A stretch of DNA of 64,000 bases from Hibiscus mutabilis (lineage: Eukaryota > Streptophyta > Magnoliopsida > Malvales > Malvaceae): positions 33,192,678-33,256,677 of the forward strand of contig CM033725.1 of assembly GCA_019671005.1 (NCBI GenBank), written 5' to 3'. The notes beneath the pieces are model-generated. The model worked only from the letters and a program-made list of their open reading frames with translations. It was not told where the DNA came from and did no database searches. Of the stretch, positions 22,018 through 32,461 are shown piece by piece; position 1 is the stretch's first letter; every line of letters starts with the position of its first letter. The position numbers were made by a program, and so were the translations under genes.

Positions 22018-23239
22018 TGTAAAACTAAATTTGATTTTGATATAACAATGATTTTTAAGGATTTATTTATAAAATTGATCAATTTTTTAAGTACTCAAAA
22101 TTGCTCACAAAATGACAAGAATTCGAACTTAAAATTATTTCTATGGTAAAAACTAAAACCCCAAATGTTTTCAAGTGTTTTCATGCTCAAATAGCCAATT
22201 TGGTCCAAGTGTATCGATACACTCTTAGCTGTATCGATACGGTCCTTAGCTACTAGAATTATTTTTTAAAGGAGATGGCTATTGGGTACCGATACGCATA
22301 TAACCGTATCGATACTCCTTTCTTACTTGGGAACCAATTAAGCTTTGAGTATCGGTACGGCTCTACTTGTACTGATGCATTTAATTTTATAGCCATTACC
22401 TTGTCAGTTTTATTGGAACCATAATTTTTGAAAAGTGTTTATACCGTACCGTACACCCTTAGTCGTACTGATACGATTTTCTACTCACTTATTTCTCAAA
22501 TTCCAGAGAGCAAAAAGAGTACCGATACGGTACTTCCTGTACCGGTACACCTTTGCAAAATACAATTTTCGTACCAATACGCCCTATTGCGTATCGATAC
22601 CCCTTTGTACAATGACTCTTTCTTCTTTTAGCAGGTACTAATACGTCAGTCCGCGTACCTATACCGAGGGTTGGCAGACAATATTTATTGTGGGGAAATT
22701 GATCTCCAACAGCTATATTGATGATCTCAACTACCCAAATGGTTAGAAATGAATGAGGGGGTATTTAAACAAGTCTCAAAAGCTACAAAAACAACTATTG
22801 ATCAATTGAACAAGTTGAAAGCAATTCAAGCACAAATCCAACCATCTTTGAGCCTATTAGAGTCAAATTTTGTAACTCACTTGAGTGTTATCATTTTTAT
22901 TCAAGTATTGGGTTTGAGTGAACCTGTATTTGGATAAACACTTCACCTTTGAGGGGATTTTTTGTTTTCTATTTCATTTCTTGTATAAGAGAGTTGTTTC
23001 TCAAAGCTTTGAGGTTGTACAAGATTGCCTCCTTAGCCTAGAAAGGGGAAGAAATTCAATATTGAATTTGGAAAATCCTTAGTAAGAAGCTAAGGTAGTG
23101 GATGTAAACCTTGTTACAAGGTTGAACCACTATAATTCTTATGTCCCAATTCTTTTTATTTTCCAATTTGCTTCCAAACTTTTTATTTACCAATTCACCC
23201 CCTTTTGGCCATTTCTACATTTGATTGATCATCCTAACA
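22018..23239 (+). mobile_element. 5' LTR of plus-strand copia element
   Basis: The LTR begins TGTAAAACTAAATTTG and ends ATCCTAACA just before the primer site. It is about 1,222 bp and corresponds to 1762-3305 in reverse, without the tandem duplication. It holds seven decamer pairs (22211-22664), a TATTTAAA box at 22762-22769 and the conserved 'gttgaaccac' block near 23120. No matching 3' LTR exists in the window. Confidence 0.8.
22211..22664. repeat. Array of paired GTATCGATAC-like decamers in U3
   Basis: Seven pairs were read: 22211-22240, 22286-22315, 22349-22378, 22445-22474, 22519-22548, 22571-22600 and 22635-22664. All spacers are 10 bp. The first pair is two perfect GTATCGATAC copies. 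Others combine GTACCGATAC, GTATCGGTAC, GTACCGGTAC, GTACTGATAC and GTACCAATAC. Confidence 0.95.
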
Positions 23240-23241
23240 AT

Positions 23242-23253
23242 TGGTATTAGAGG
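23242..23253 (+). other. Primer binding site, decayed initiator tRNA-Met type
   Basis: Reads TGGTATTAGAGG, two changes from TGGTATCAGAGC. One of the changes is a C-to-T transition. Confidence 0.8.
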
Positions 23254-23324
23254 CTAGCCCATTTGAAGGATTAACACCCTCTTGAGACGATCCAAAGGTG
23301 ATTCAATCAACTAGAAGTCAAGAC

Positions 23325-24825
23325 ATGACCTCCACTTCCAGTAACAACCTCTACGAGTCTTAAACCATCACCAAACCACCTTATTTCAATGGAGATAACT
23401 ATCCCTATTGGAAGAATCGAATGAGGCTCTTCATCAAATCCAACGACTACCTTCTATGGGATGTAGTGGAAGACAGACCAAACTTATTGATGAAGAGAGA
23501 AGATGATCGGTTGATTCCCAAGTCCAAGCTAGAGATGACCGATAAAGATAAGAGGAGATTACAAGTCAACAACAAAGCTATGCACATGCTCTTTTCTAGA
23601 CCAGATGAGTACTCAAAGATGTCTTCTTGCAAAACTGCAAATAAGATATGGGACAAGCTCGAGACCACCTATGAAGGTGCAAACGATGTAAAGGAGACTA
23701 AGATTTGACTCCTCAACTTGAGCTACGAAAATTTCAAGATGGAACAAGATGAGAGCATCACCAAGATGTTCAATCGCTTCTTCGTCATAGTCAACAGACT
23801 TAAATGATTCAGAGAAGTCATCCCAGAAGATAAGCTAGTCTGGAAGCTCATCTACTCCTTTCTTGAGTCATGAGATGGAAATAGAACCACCATCATCGAG
23901 GCCAATGACCTCAAGACCTTGAAGCTTGATGCTCTCATGGGGTCTCTCTTAACCCATGAAATTTAACGAAAGGTAGAGAAGATGAGAAGAGAAGATGATG
24001 GAAAAAGAAAGAGGTGGAAAAGAAGAAAATGAGAATTGCTCTCAAGGCTTAGCAAGAGGAGAGCAATACGAGTGAAGAAGGAAAAGAAGAATTGGCCATG
24101 CTAGCCAAAAGGTTCACTTGGTTCTTAAAATCTAACCAGGGAAGAAAGTTCCATAGAAGAAGGGATTTCAAGAACAAGAACAAAGAGGAAAAATGATCAA
24201 ATAATTTGCTATGAGTGTAAGAAGTTGGGGCACATCAAGACTGATTGTCCCCAACTCAAAAAGAAGAGCTTTGAGAAGAAGAAGAAGCTCATGGCACATA
24301 TTGCTACTTGGAGTGATGAGGAATCATCCGATGAAGAGGAGCAAGAAGTAGCCAACCTTTGTCTTATGGCACTTGAAGAGAATCCTAAGGTAACCTCTAA
24401 CTCATTTAATTTTGATTTTACATTTTATGAGTGTCAAGAAGCTTTTGATGAGTTACAAGAGGTATATGATGAGTTGGTAGAGAAATACAAGGAATTGATT
24501 TTGAAAAACAAGAAAACAATTTATGATTTGAAAAAACCAAAATGATTCATTATCTAAAACCAAATCAGAACTTGAGAAGAAGGTTCTTGATTTACAACAA
24601 AAACAAAGTGATTTTGAAAAGAAAAATCAAGATTTGACAACCTTTTCTCCAAAGTTCATGATGATACCAAAGGGAAGTTGGTGATCTCAAAGCTTCTCTA
24701 AACAAAGTTGGGAAAACTAGTTATGAAAAAATACAATCTTCAAAACCCAACTATGTGAGGAGAAACTTTGATGGCTATAAGCAAAGAGGCTTCTAAAGGA
24801 CTTATAGGGGGTAAGAAAATTAGAA
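23325..24825 (+). pseudogene. Copia gag (UBN2-type) pseudogene
   Basis: The gag begins with ATG at 23325 (MTSTSSNNLYES) and soon meets a stop. Readable blocks follow: KPPYFNGDNYPYWKNRMRLF, NNKAMHMLFSRPDEYSK, ANKIWDKLETTYEGANDVKE, and TTIIEANDLKTLKLDALMGS. The zinc knuckle CYECKKLGHIKTDC (about 24209-24250) keeps all four CCHC residues. An acidic ATWSDEESSDEEEQEVANLC block and a lysine-rich coiled-coil tail follow. At least six stops or frameshifts interrupt it. It ends abruptly at the junction with gypsy integrase near 24825-24831. Confidence 0.9.
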
Positions 24826-25663
24826 GTGTTTATACTTGTGGCTGTTGACTATGTATCTAAGTGGGTAGAGGTCGTTGCCCTGCCAACAAATGATGCCAAG
24901 GCCGTTGCTAAGTTCTTACATAAACACATTTTTACTAGATTTGGCACTCCTAGAGTATGGTATACAGATTGCCATTTTAAATGCAATCTAATATCTAAAG
25001 CTTTGTGCAAGTATGGTATACAGCAAAGAATGACCACAGCAACCATCCACAGACAAACGGGCAAGCTGAGATATCAAACTAGGAGATTAAGAATATTTTA
25101 GAGAAAATTGTACATCCATCAAGGAAGGACTGTCCTTGAGACGGGATGAATCATTGTGGGCTTATAGAACTGCATTTAAAACTTCTTTAGGAACTTTACC
25201 ATTTAGATTCGTTTTCAGAAAACTATGTCACCTGCCAGTAGAGCTCGAACATAAATCTTTTTGGGCTATCAAAAAACTTGATATGACATGGAGAATTGCT
25301 GGAGAAAAGAGGTTACTTGACCTCAATGAGTTGGAGGAATTCAGGACATAAGCCTATGAAAATGCTAGGATCTACAAGGAGAAGGCAAAACGTTGGCATG
25401 ATAGTAGGATAATGCCAAGACAATTTGAAGTAGGCCAGCATGTTTTATTGTTTAATTCATGACTTAAACTGTTTCCAGGTAAACTTAAATCAAGATGAAC
25501 GGGTCCTTATGAAGTTGTTAAACCATACACCTATGGAGCTTTGGACATTAAGAACTTAAGGACGGGGGAAATTTTCAAGGTGAATGGACAACGTCTAGAT
25601 CATTACATGGAAGGTAATCGAAACAATGCCAAGGAGGTTATCCTCTTGGCAGAGGTACCATAA
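24826..25663 (+). pseudogene. Ty3-gypsy (Athila-like) integrase relic
   Basis: The reading FILVAVDYVSKWVEVVALPTNDAKAVAKFL and IFTRFGTP is the catalytic core of Athila-type integrase. Later blocks are LWAYRTAFKTSLGT, CHLPVELEHKSFWAIKKL, AGEKRLLDLNELEEF, AYENARIYKEKAKRWHD, FEVGQHVLLFNS, YGALDIKNLRTGEIFKVNGQRL, ending in TAA at 25661. The first catalytic Asp (AVDY) is kept. The second region reads YTDCHFKC in place of the usual SDGGTHF, and the Glu region is lost. Several in-frame stops are present. Everything upstream of the core (gag, protease, RT, RNase H) is missing. Confidence 0.9.
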
Positions 25664-26314
25664 CAACATCACCAGGTTCGAGTTTTTGTAAATATTAGGT
25701 TAGATGTTTTTCTTTGTTTTTAGGTTTCAGGATTTTTAGTAGTTTTTTTCTTTCTTTTGATTTTCATTTCTATTTCTTTACTGTGTTGAGAGGTTTTCTT
25801 TAAGAATGTGCAGATTTAGTATGCCAGGTACAATGCCAAAGCCAGACGATAATGCACTGAGCAAGACCTGCGTGCCAAGCAGAATGCCAGTACTGAGGTT
25901 GGGCATGCGTTGGAATGGAATATTGGAAGAAGAGATTACTCTAGCTTGATTAAGACCGGCCCATTCGAGAGAGAGTATTTTTTGAGACTTAACCCTAGCT
26001 TCCCAAAATTAGGTTGGATTTAAATTCAACTTAATCACCTTATTACTCCAATCTTTAAAACTTATCCTTTCACTTACACCTTATCACATCAACCTTATCA
26101 TTTTACCCCTTATCAAATCAAGCCTTTATTTTCCATCATTATCTCTATTAAATTCGGCCACCTTTATTAAACCAATTAAATCATTCAATCTATTTACTTT
26201 CTACCTACCCCTATTGTTTCAAGAACCAAAATATCTCTCCCTTTTCTCCCTTTTCCCTTTCTTTTTCAAGCAAGAAACCAAGAATCATATTTCCCCTTCT
26301 TCTTCTTCCTTTGT
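25664..26314 (+). other. Spacer between pol and accessory ORF
   Basis: This pyrimidine-rich, non-coding stretch corresponds to 44606-45266 of the Athila-like element. It could be the leader of a subgenomic or separately transcribed accessory ORF. TGCCA words are frequent from 25825 on. Confidence 0.5.
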
Positions 26315-27690
26315 TTGAACCATTCCAAGATTTCTTTTAGCTCCAATGGCTTTCTCATCACTATTATCCAAAGGTTTTTCAACGAGGAGATCCGAAAGAA
26401 GTTTGAAGCAAACTTTTCTTCGAGATATTTTTGCTACGAGAAGCACTTTGATTTTGAGACCGAAATAGACATTGATGTTCCCCTAGAGTTCGTGGCGTTA
26501 GTCAACTTGCAAAAGTGGAACAAGTTTTGTCAACAAAAATGGGAGATTTATGCGACCCTAGTTCAAGAGTTCTATGCTCATCTTGTGACCAAAGAGTCGC
26601 CCTTCTTGATGATTCGAGGTAAATGTGTGTGTTTCGATGAAGGGCATATTAACACGTTGTTTGGGTTGAAAGGTGCAAGGGATGAACACTTTGAGTTCGA
26701 TGATTCAATGAGTGTGGCTAAGAGAAAGAAATTGTTGACTGACTTGTGTGAGCCTAGCACGGTATGGATCGTATCGTCGAAAGGACACCGAACAATGAAA
26801 AGGCTAGCATTAAAGCCTCGGCCGAGAGGTTGAAACCATTTCTTGAAGGCAAATTTGATGCCCACATCTCACAATGAAACCGTTTTGGAGGAGAGGCTGG
26901 CATTGCTACATTCGATCATTGCCGGCTGAAAAATCAATATTGGCCGGCTCATTATTGAAGAAACTTATAAATGTGCGGTAATAGGTAATGGCAGTCTGTT
27001 TTTCCCTCTTTTGATTTCTAACATTTACATGCAACATGGTATGCTCAAGCTTGATACAGATAAGGGCCAAACGATCAAGGGAACTACAATCACAGCTGCT
27101 ATTTGGAAGAACCTCACCGCTACCAAAGCCAAGGAAAAAGGCAAGGGGAAAGGAAATGTGCCAACGCTAAAGCCCAAGGTACCAAAGGTAGAGCCAGCTC
27201 CCATGCCAACTGATACAGTGGCATTGCTCTCTCAGATCTACCAGCACCAGGAGAGTAGCGTTATGCTCATGCCAGGGATGTTGCCACCAAAAAGACTCTT
27301 GAAGGCCTGTCCCTGGGTGTCTCGCTAGACTTCCCAGATTTCCCTACTGAGATCTTTGCCAGTGATGATGCCATGCTAGCCAGTCCTCACTCAGTTTATA
27401 CCCCATCTGATGCCACAGTCCTGTTGTCTCCCGTCCAAGTTAAATCTGCCAATTCTAAATCTGAGATTGAATCAAAGGAACCCAAACCCAAGTCTGCCAA
27501 AGCAAAGTTTACCATAAAGCCCGCCATGCCACCAGTGGCGCCTGCTCAATCCGATTCCACTATTACTCATGCCGCATCGGATCTTTCCAGGATTGTGGAG
27601 GAAGCCCTCCGAGATGTTAGAGCCTCCACTGTCACAAAGCTAACAATGAAGGGAAGAAAGAGAATGACCCTCAATCAATCATAGGACCTT
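26315..27690 (+). pseudogene. Plant retroelement accessory ORF relic (putative plant transposon protein domain)
   Basis: The part 26379-26775 reads FNEEIRKKFEANFSSRYFCYEKHF, WNKFCQQKWEIYATLVQEFYAHL, IRGKCVCFDEGHINTLFGLKG and similar. This is the pattern of the domain I recall as Pfam PF20167, found downstream of pol in Athila-like elements. A stop at 26831 breaks it inside a run ending RLKPFLEGKFDAHIS. The tail (27011-27684) is rich in Pro, Ala, Lys and Ser and split over two frames. The same type of ORF occurs at 45267-46694. Its role in the element is unknown; it is not a typical envelope. Confidence 0.7.
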
Positions 27691-28754
27691 TATAAAGAGA
27701 AAAACTCGAGTCATAAAAGAATTTTCATCCGAAAGGGAGTCATCCTCTTCCTAAACTCGTTTGCATTGCATTATATTGCATTTTTCATGATCATGCATTT
27801 TATTTTTTCTATTTTTATTGAATATATGTGTTGTTTTCATGCATTGAGGATAATGCACATCTTAGGTTTGGGGTGTACGTTTCCTTACATTTACGCCATG
27901 CATTTCATGTTTAATTTTTGTTGCCATGCCATTTTAGGTCATTTAGAATAGATGCGTGCCGAACCACTAAAAAAAGAAAAAAGAAAATTTTGCCTCAGAT
28001 TAATTTTGAAGAATGTTAACATTTATTAGGCAAGATGCTACCAGAGTAGTATGTCATGTTAGCTTGGCAATGGATCTCTAGTTTAGGGAATTGAATTTAC
28101 ACTTAACACGTGATATTATCTAGTTACTTGGCAAACTTAGACTATTTGAAACTATGCACAGATTGAAAAAAATTAAAAATGATGCTAGGGTAAAAAGAAA
28201 CTAATAAGCCAGCAATGTTCTGCCAAGGTAATAAAACAATATAACTCTCCTCTACCTAGGGATAATAAGTTACTTGGGGCTTCGTGGTTTGCTCCTTCTT
28301 AGTTATCAAGTCCAAAACCTTAGGTTATGAGTTGAAGAGAAAGCCTAGTGATGTCTGGATTAAGGTGGGGATTCGTGGTATGCTCCCTCTTATCACTCAT
28401 GCTAAACAGTGTCACGAAGCAAGCTTAAATTAATGCCAACAGAACCCTTGGCAAGAAAGAAAAAAGAGAAAAAAAGAAGAATCTGAGTTTAGGTAGTAAA
28501 ATTGACTAAGGGAGTGAAATGATACTTGATTCATATTGCCTACACATCATGCACTCTTCATGAACTTAGACTAGATTTATATTGCAGCACTTGAATTATT
28601 ACCTGCTTGGCATTACTGCACTAAGATACCGAGGACAGAAATAGAGCCAAATGCTTGCCAACACTTGTTGGCATTCCAATTAAAATTTTGTCGAGGTAAC
28701 ATTTTCATAATTTTTGTTTTTATTTGCATTACTTGAGGACAAGCAATGAGTTAG
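27691..28754 (+). other. Long non-coding tail before the 3' LTR
   Basis: No reading frame is supported. It corresponds to 46695-47797 in the Athila-like element, with the shared phrases 'catgcattgagga', 'tgaggacaagcaat' and 'ggtttgggggtg'. Confidence 0.6.
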
Positions 28755-28765
28755 GTTTGGGGGTG
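28755..28765 (+). other. Polypurine tract before 3' LTR
   Basis: GTTTGGGGGTG directly precedes the LTR start TGTTATC. The same arrangement (TTTGGGGGTG then TGTTA) occurs at 47798-47808. Confidence 0.75.
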
Positions 28766-29185
28766 TGTTATCTCTCCAAAAGTACTATTTTTAATGCCAA
28801 TTATACAATGCTTTTGCTTGTTTTTAGGTACATTTAGTTACATTAGGTTGTTAGGATCATGCATTTGCATAAGGAGTTTAGTATTCTGTCTATACCAGTG
28901 TGAAGGGTTGTTTTGTGGTTATTTTGTAGGTTTGGCATAGGATTAGGCACAGGAAAGCAACACAGTTAGGATTGCCAAGGAGAATACCAAGTGTTGTTAG
29001 CACAGAAGGGCCAGATAGTATCAAGCACCTGTTGGCAGAGAAGTGAACTTGATGCCACGCCAAGAGGCTATTGAACCACGAAAAAATAGGATAAGATCAA
29101 GCTCCTAAAAGGTCGCAAATGGATCAATCTCCGAAAAAATAGCAGATAAGGCGGTGCCCGGTTATGTTGGCAATGACATGCCAAG
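28766..29185 (+). mobile_element. 3' LTR of the outer gypsy element, part 1
   Basis: The LTR starts TGTTATCTCTCC at 28766 and is interrupted at 29186 by the Athila-like element. It continues at 49239. The CCAAG at 29181-29185 is duplicated at 49234-49238. It is dense in TTGGCA and TGCCAA words. Confidence 0.8.
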
Positions 29186-30606
29186 TGTTAACCTTGCAAA
29201 AGGTTAACATTTCATGCATTTTTACTTAAGTTATTGTATGAAATCAAGCCCATTTCATCTCATTTCATGGCATATAGATTCATTTAGTTCATATAGTTGC
29301 ATTTGGTGTTGTTGGTTTTGCTTTCATTGTTTATTTGCAAAAATTGTGCTGCTTTGGAGGATTTTGGTTGGTGTGGTGATGTGCAGGGGAAAGAGGAGCA
29401 AGGCAGGGAAATGCCTTTGCATTTTGGATAGCATTTTTGGGCGCACTAGAGGACAAAGGACTGAAGATATTTTGCAGCCCCCACACGTGATTCCACTAGC
29501 CAACTGTGCCCCCATATATGAAGGGAATATTCCCTTGGAATTAAGGGCACAAAATCCTAGGAGCCTCCACTATATAAGGACAATAACACTCATATTAAAG
29601 GGAGAGCCGAAAAAAGTTATTTGATGAGCTAAGAAAGAGAAAAAAGGTGGCTGCTTTTCTTTATCTTTTCCGTTGTAGTGTCCTTCATTGTTGAAGATCC
29701 AATGGGTGTTCTTGCTGCCTTTGAGAGAAGCAGCAAGCTTAGAGTGGTTCACGGCAGTCCAAGGCGGCCTTGGAGTTTTTCCTTCCCTTTAGTTACTTTT
29801 GCTGTCTTATTTCCTTGTATTTGGATGGGTTGTTTCGAAAGTATGATTGTGGATGATATTTGCCCAGCCATGAACTGATTTTAAGTGGCTTGGGCTTGTT
29901 ATGGTTTTATTGTTTCCAGTTTGAATGTGTTTTGTTATTTTCTTATTCATTTCATGCTTTGTCCATCGTTCTTTTATGCATTGAGCCTGTAAAAGCTTTC
30001 GAGAGTTAGCCTTTGCTTAGGTGTTTGATAGCTTAATATTCGAGAGATTTAGGCTTTGATCTACATGGACAATAAGGTTTGATGCTGAGAGGCAAAATCC
30101 TAACTCACCTTAGAGATAAGGATAGAGTTTCAACGGCTAACAAGAATAGAACTTAAAGGATAGTTGTATGTTAGGATTTACGCTGAGAGGTATTGCCATA
30201 ACATTCTTCCTATCAGGTCTCTTGCTAGAGATAGTGTAGAGATATCTTGGTAAGCTCTGGCGAGCATGTTGTGGGCAAGATAGTTCAAGATATTCTTCAG
30301 GCTTAGACATAGAGATCCGTAGCAAGCCAGCCTGTCATCCCATTATAGAGTTTCTTACACTTGAGTGGACGTTTGAAGTATCTTTATTTTAGCTCAGTCT
30401 TTATTATAGTTGTTTGCCACAGCATTTCTGAACCTGTTGCCTATTGCTACAGCATTTACTTTCATTTCTTGTTTTGTGTTTTAAGCTAAGCTAAATTTGG
30501 CCACCAATCCCTGTGGAGATATTACTCACTCATCACTTTACTACTTGTTCGATGTGTATACTTGCACTATTTGCGTATCATTTATAGTACATCACAACAC
30601 ACAACA
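29186..30606 (+). repeat. 5' LTR of the Athila-like element
   Basis: Starts with an inverted repeat, TGTTAACCTT, GCAA loop, AAGGTTAACA. It ends CACACAACA. Promoter parts visible are a G-box CACGTG (29484-29489), a 16-bp palindrome (29521-29536) and TATATAAG (29571-29578). All are repeated in the 3' LTR. Confidence 0.95.
29571..29578 (+). promoter_or_regulatory. TATA box of the Athila-like LTR, with upstream G-box and palindrome
   Basis: TATATAAG lies about 35 bp downstream of the palindrome AAGGGAATATTCCCTT and about 80 bp downstream of CACGTG. The 3' LTR equivalents are 48194-48201, 48144-48159 and 48107-48112, all identical. Confidence 0.65.
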
Positions 30607-30612
30607 AGTTTT

Positions 30613-30630
30613 TGGTGTCGTTGTTAGGGA
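30613..30630 (+). other. Primer binding site, decayed tRNA-Asp type
   Basis: Reads TGGTGTCGTTGTTAGGGA. The standard plant site complementary to tRNA-Asp is TGGCGCCGTTGCCGGGGA. All four to five differences are C-to-T or G-to-A transitions, as expected for cytosine methylation decay. Confidence 0.8.
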
Positions 30631-30737
30631 TTGGCAATTGGTTATTTTGAGTTTAGTCTTTGCACCAATTTATTTCTTCTTTTTGTTTAGTTTAATTTGC
30701 TATTTTTGTTTTTTCTTTTTCAGGAGTTGTGTTGTTG

Positions 30738-32460
30738 AATGACCTGAGAAAGACCCGAAGAACCTTTCACACCTATAGTACCTGAAATCGAGCACTTGTT
30801 TTGCCAAAAAAGATGCATACAAGAAGCCTTAAAAACCATGTATATAGGTGGCAATCAAGGGAATAAAGTAGATGAAAATCTGGATAACCCTAATGCTGCA
30901 GCAAATTCTTGAGCGATAGTTTGACCTCGAGCTAATAGAGACCACTTGAATCCTATCTTGGATGATCTTAATCCTGGAATTGTAGCTCTAGAGATTCAAG
31001 AAGCTCATTTTGAACTCAAGCTTGTAATGTTCAATATGTTGAATTCCATTGGGCAGTTTGGTGGATCGCCTCATGAAGATGCAAGACAACACATTCAAGC
31101 ATTTTTGGAAGTTTGTGATTTTTTTTGAAAACATGGTGTGCATGAAGATGTATTGAAGCTCAAGATATTTCCTTATTCTTTGTATGATCGAGCACGAGCT
31201 TGGTTGAATGGAGTACCAACCGGTTCTATGGAATCATGGTCAAATCTGTGCAGAAGTTTTTTGCTACGGTATAATCCACCTAACATGAACACTCAGTTGA
31301 GGAATGACATAGCCTCCTTCCATCAAGATGATAACGAGTCAATGTACGAGTGTTGGGATAGATATAAGGGACTGCTCCACAAATGTACAAATCATGGATT
31401 TCAAGACTGGACGAAAGTCGTCATATTCTACAATGGTGTCAATGCTCCCACAAGGATGATATTGGATTCTTCAACAAACAGCACTTTGCTGGACAAGTCA
31501 CCTCAAGAAGCATTTGATATCCTTGAAAGGATCGCAAACAATGACTACCAATTTCCTACTTTGAGACTTAGTACGAGAAGAAGAACTCATGGGACGCATG
31601 AGCTCAACAACAACGAATTAGTTTCAACCTAATTGTCAGCCATCACCACCATGCTAAAGAGTCTCCAACGTCTGAGTGAGGTAAAGGAAGAAAAAGTGGT
31701 CACTACTTGTGTTCGTGTGATGGAACCCATCATGTGAGCAAGTGTCATGAAAATCACGAGTCTACCAACTATGTGGGAAACTTTAACAAGAGTAATCACA
31801 ACCCCTACTCAAACACTTATAATCTAGGGCGGCGTCAACATCCTAATCTTGCTTGGGGGAATCAAGGAAACCACAATGCTGGCAGCTCGAGTAGGCACCA
31901 CAATCAAACTGAATCCCCAGGTTTTCAGCAAAATATGCTATGGCATAATGATAACAAGGGTTCAACCTCTTCATTGAACAACAGTTCCATGGAAGCTACT
32001 CTCCAAGATTTTATGTCAACCACGAAGGCTTTATTCCAAGACCTTGCAACGTCTATAAAGAGCCAAGGGGCACTACTTCAAAGCCATAGCTCTTCATTGA
32101 AGGCTTTGGAACCTAAATGGGACAGATTGCACAAGCTCTGCATACTCGGCCTCAAGGTAGTTTGCCTAGTGATACTGAAGTCACTAAAAATCATGGCAAG
32201 GAGTAGTGTAGTGCACTCATTTTGAGGAGTGGCACCCAACTTAACAAAGAAGATGAGTTTGAGGGAAAGAAAGTGGAAGACCCCAACCCTAAATCTATGG
32301 CTAAGGAACTAGCTTTCCAAGAAGAGTCAGCTCAAGAAGGGAAAAAGAATGATAACTCAACAAATGAACATGCTGATGGAGAATTAAACGTTGCTATAGC
32401 AAAAGAAAGATCCCCACTAGTAGAGGAAGAAGTCAGACCCCCACCACCATTTCCTCAATA
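30738..32460 (+). pseudogene. Athila-like gag pseudogene
   Basis: The retrotransposon gag domain is readable as LNPILDDLNPGIVALEIQEA, MLNSIGQFGGSPHEDARQHI, LKLKIFPYSLYDRARAWLNG, WSNLCRSFLLRYNPP and FYNGVNAPTRMILDSS (30946-31500). A stop at 31126 and frame changes near 31632 and 31700 interrupt it. A knuckle-like CSCDGTHHVSKC region (about 31710) is degenerate. It is followed by NPYSNTYNLGRRQHPNLAWG. A stop at 32459 separates it from the protease part. Confidence 0.9.
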
Positions 32461-32461
32461 G

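Noticed and set aside
2351..22664. CRISPR array reading of the regular decamer pairs
   Set aside because: This is eukaryotic DNA, the repeats are 10 bp, palindromic and degenerate, and spacers are 10 bp. None of this fits CRISPR.
27766..27951. Small hydrophobic protein (MHYIAFFMIMHFIF...) after the accessory ORF
   Set aside because: It lies in the non-coding tail, has no counterpart in the parallel region 46695-46900, and is rich in repeated 'catgcatt' words.
29214..29624. A 136-codon protein gene repeated at 47836-48250
   Set aside because: Both lie wholly within the Athila-like LTRs and span the promoter region. The repetition is only the LTR pair.
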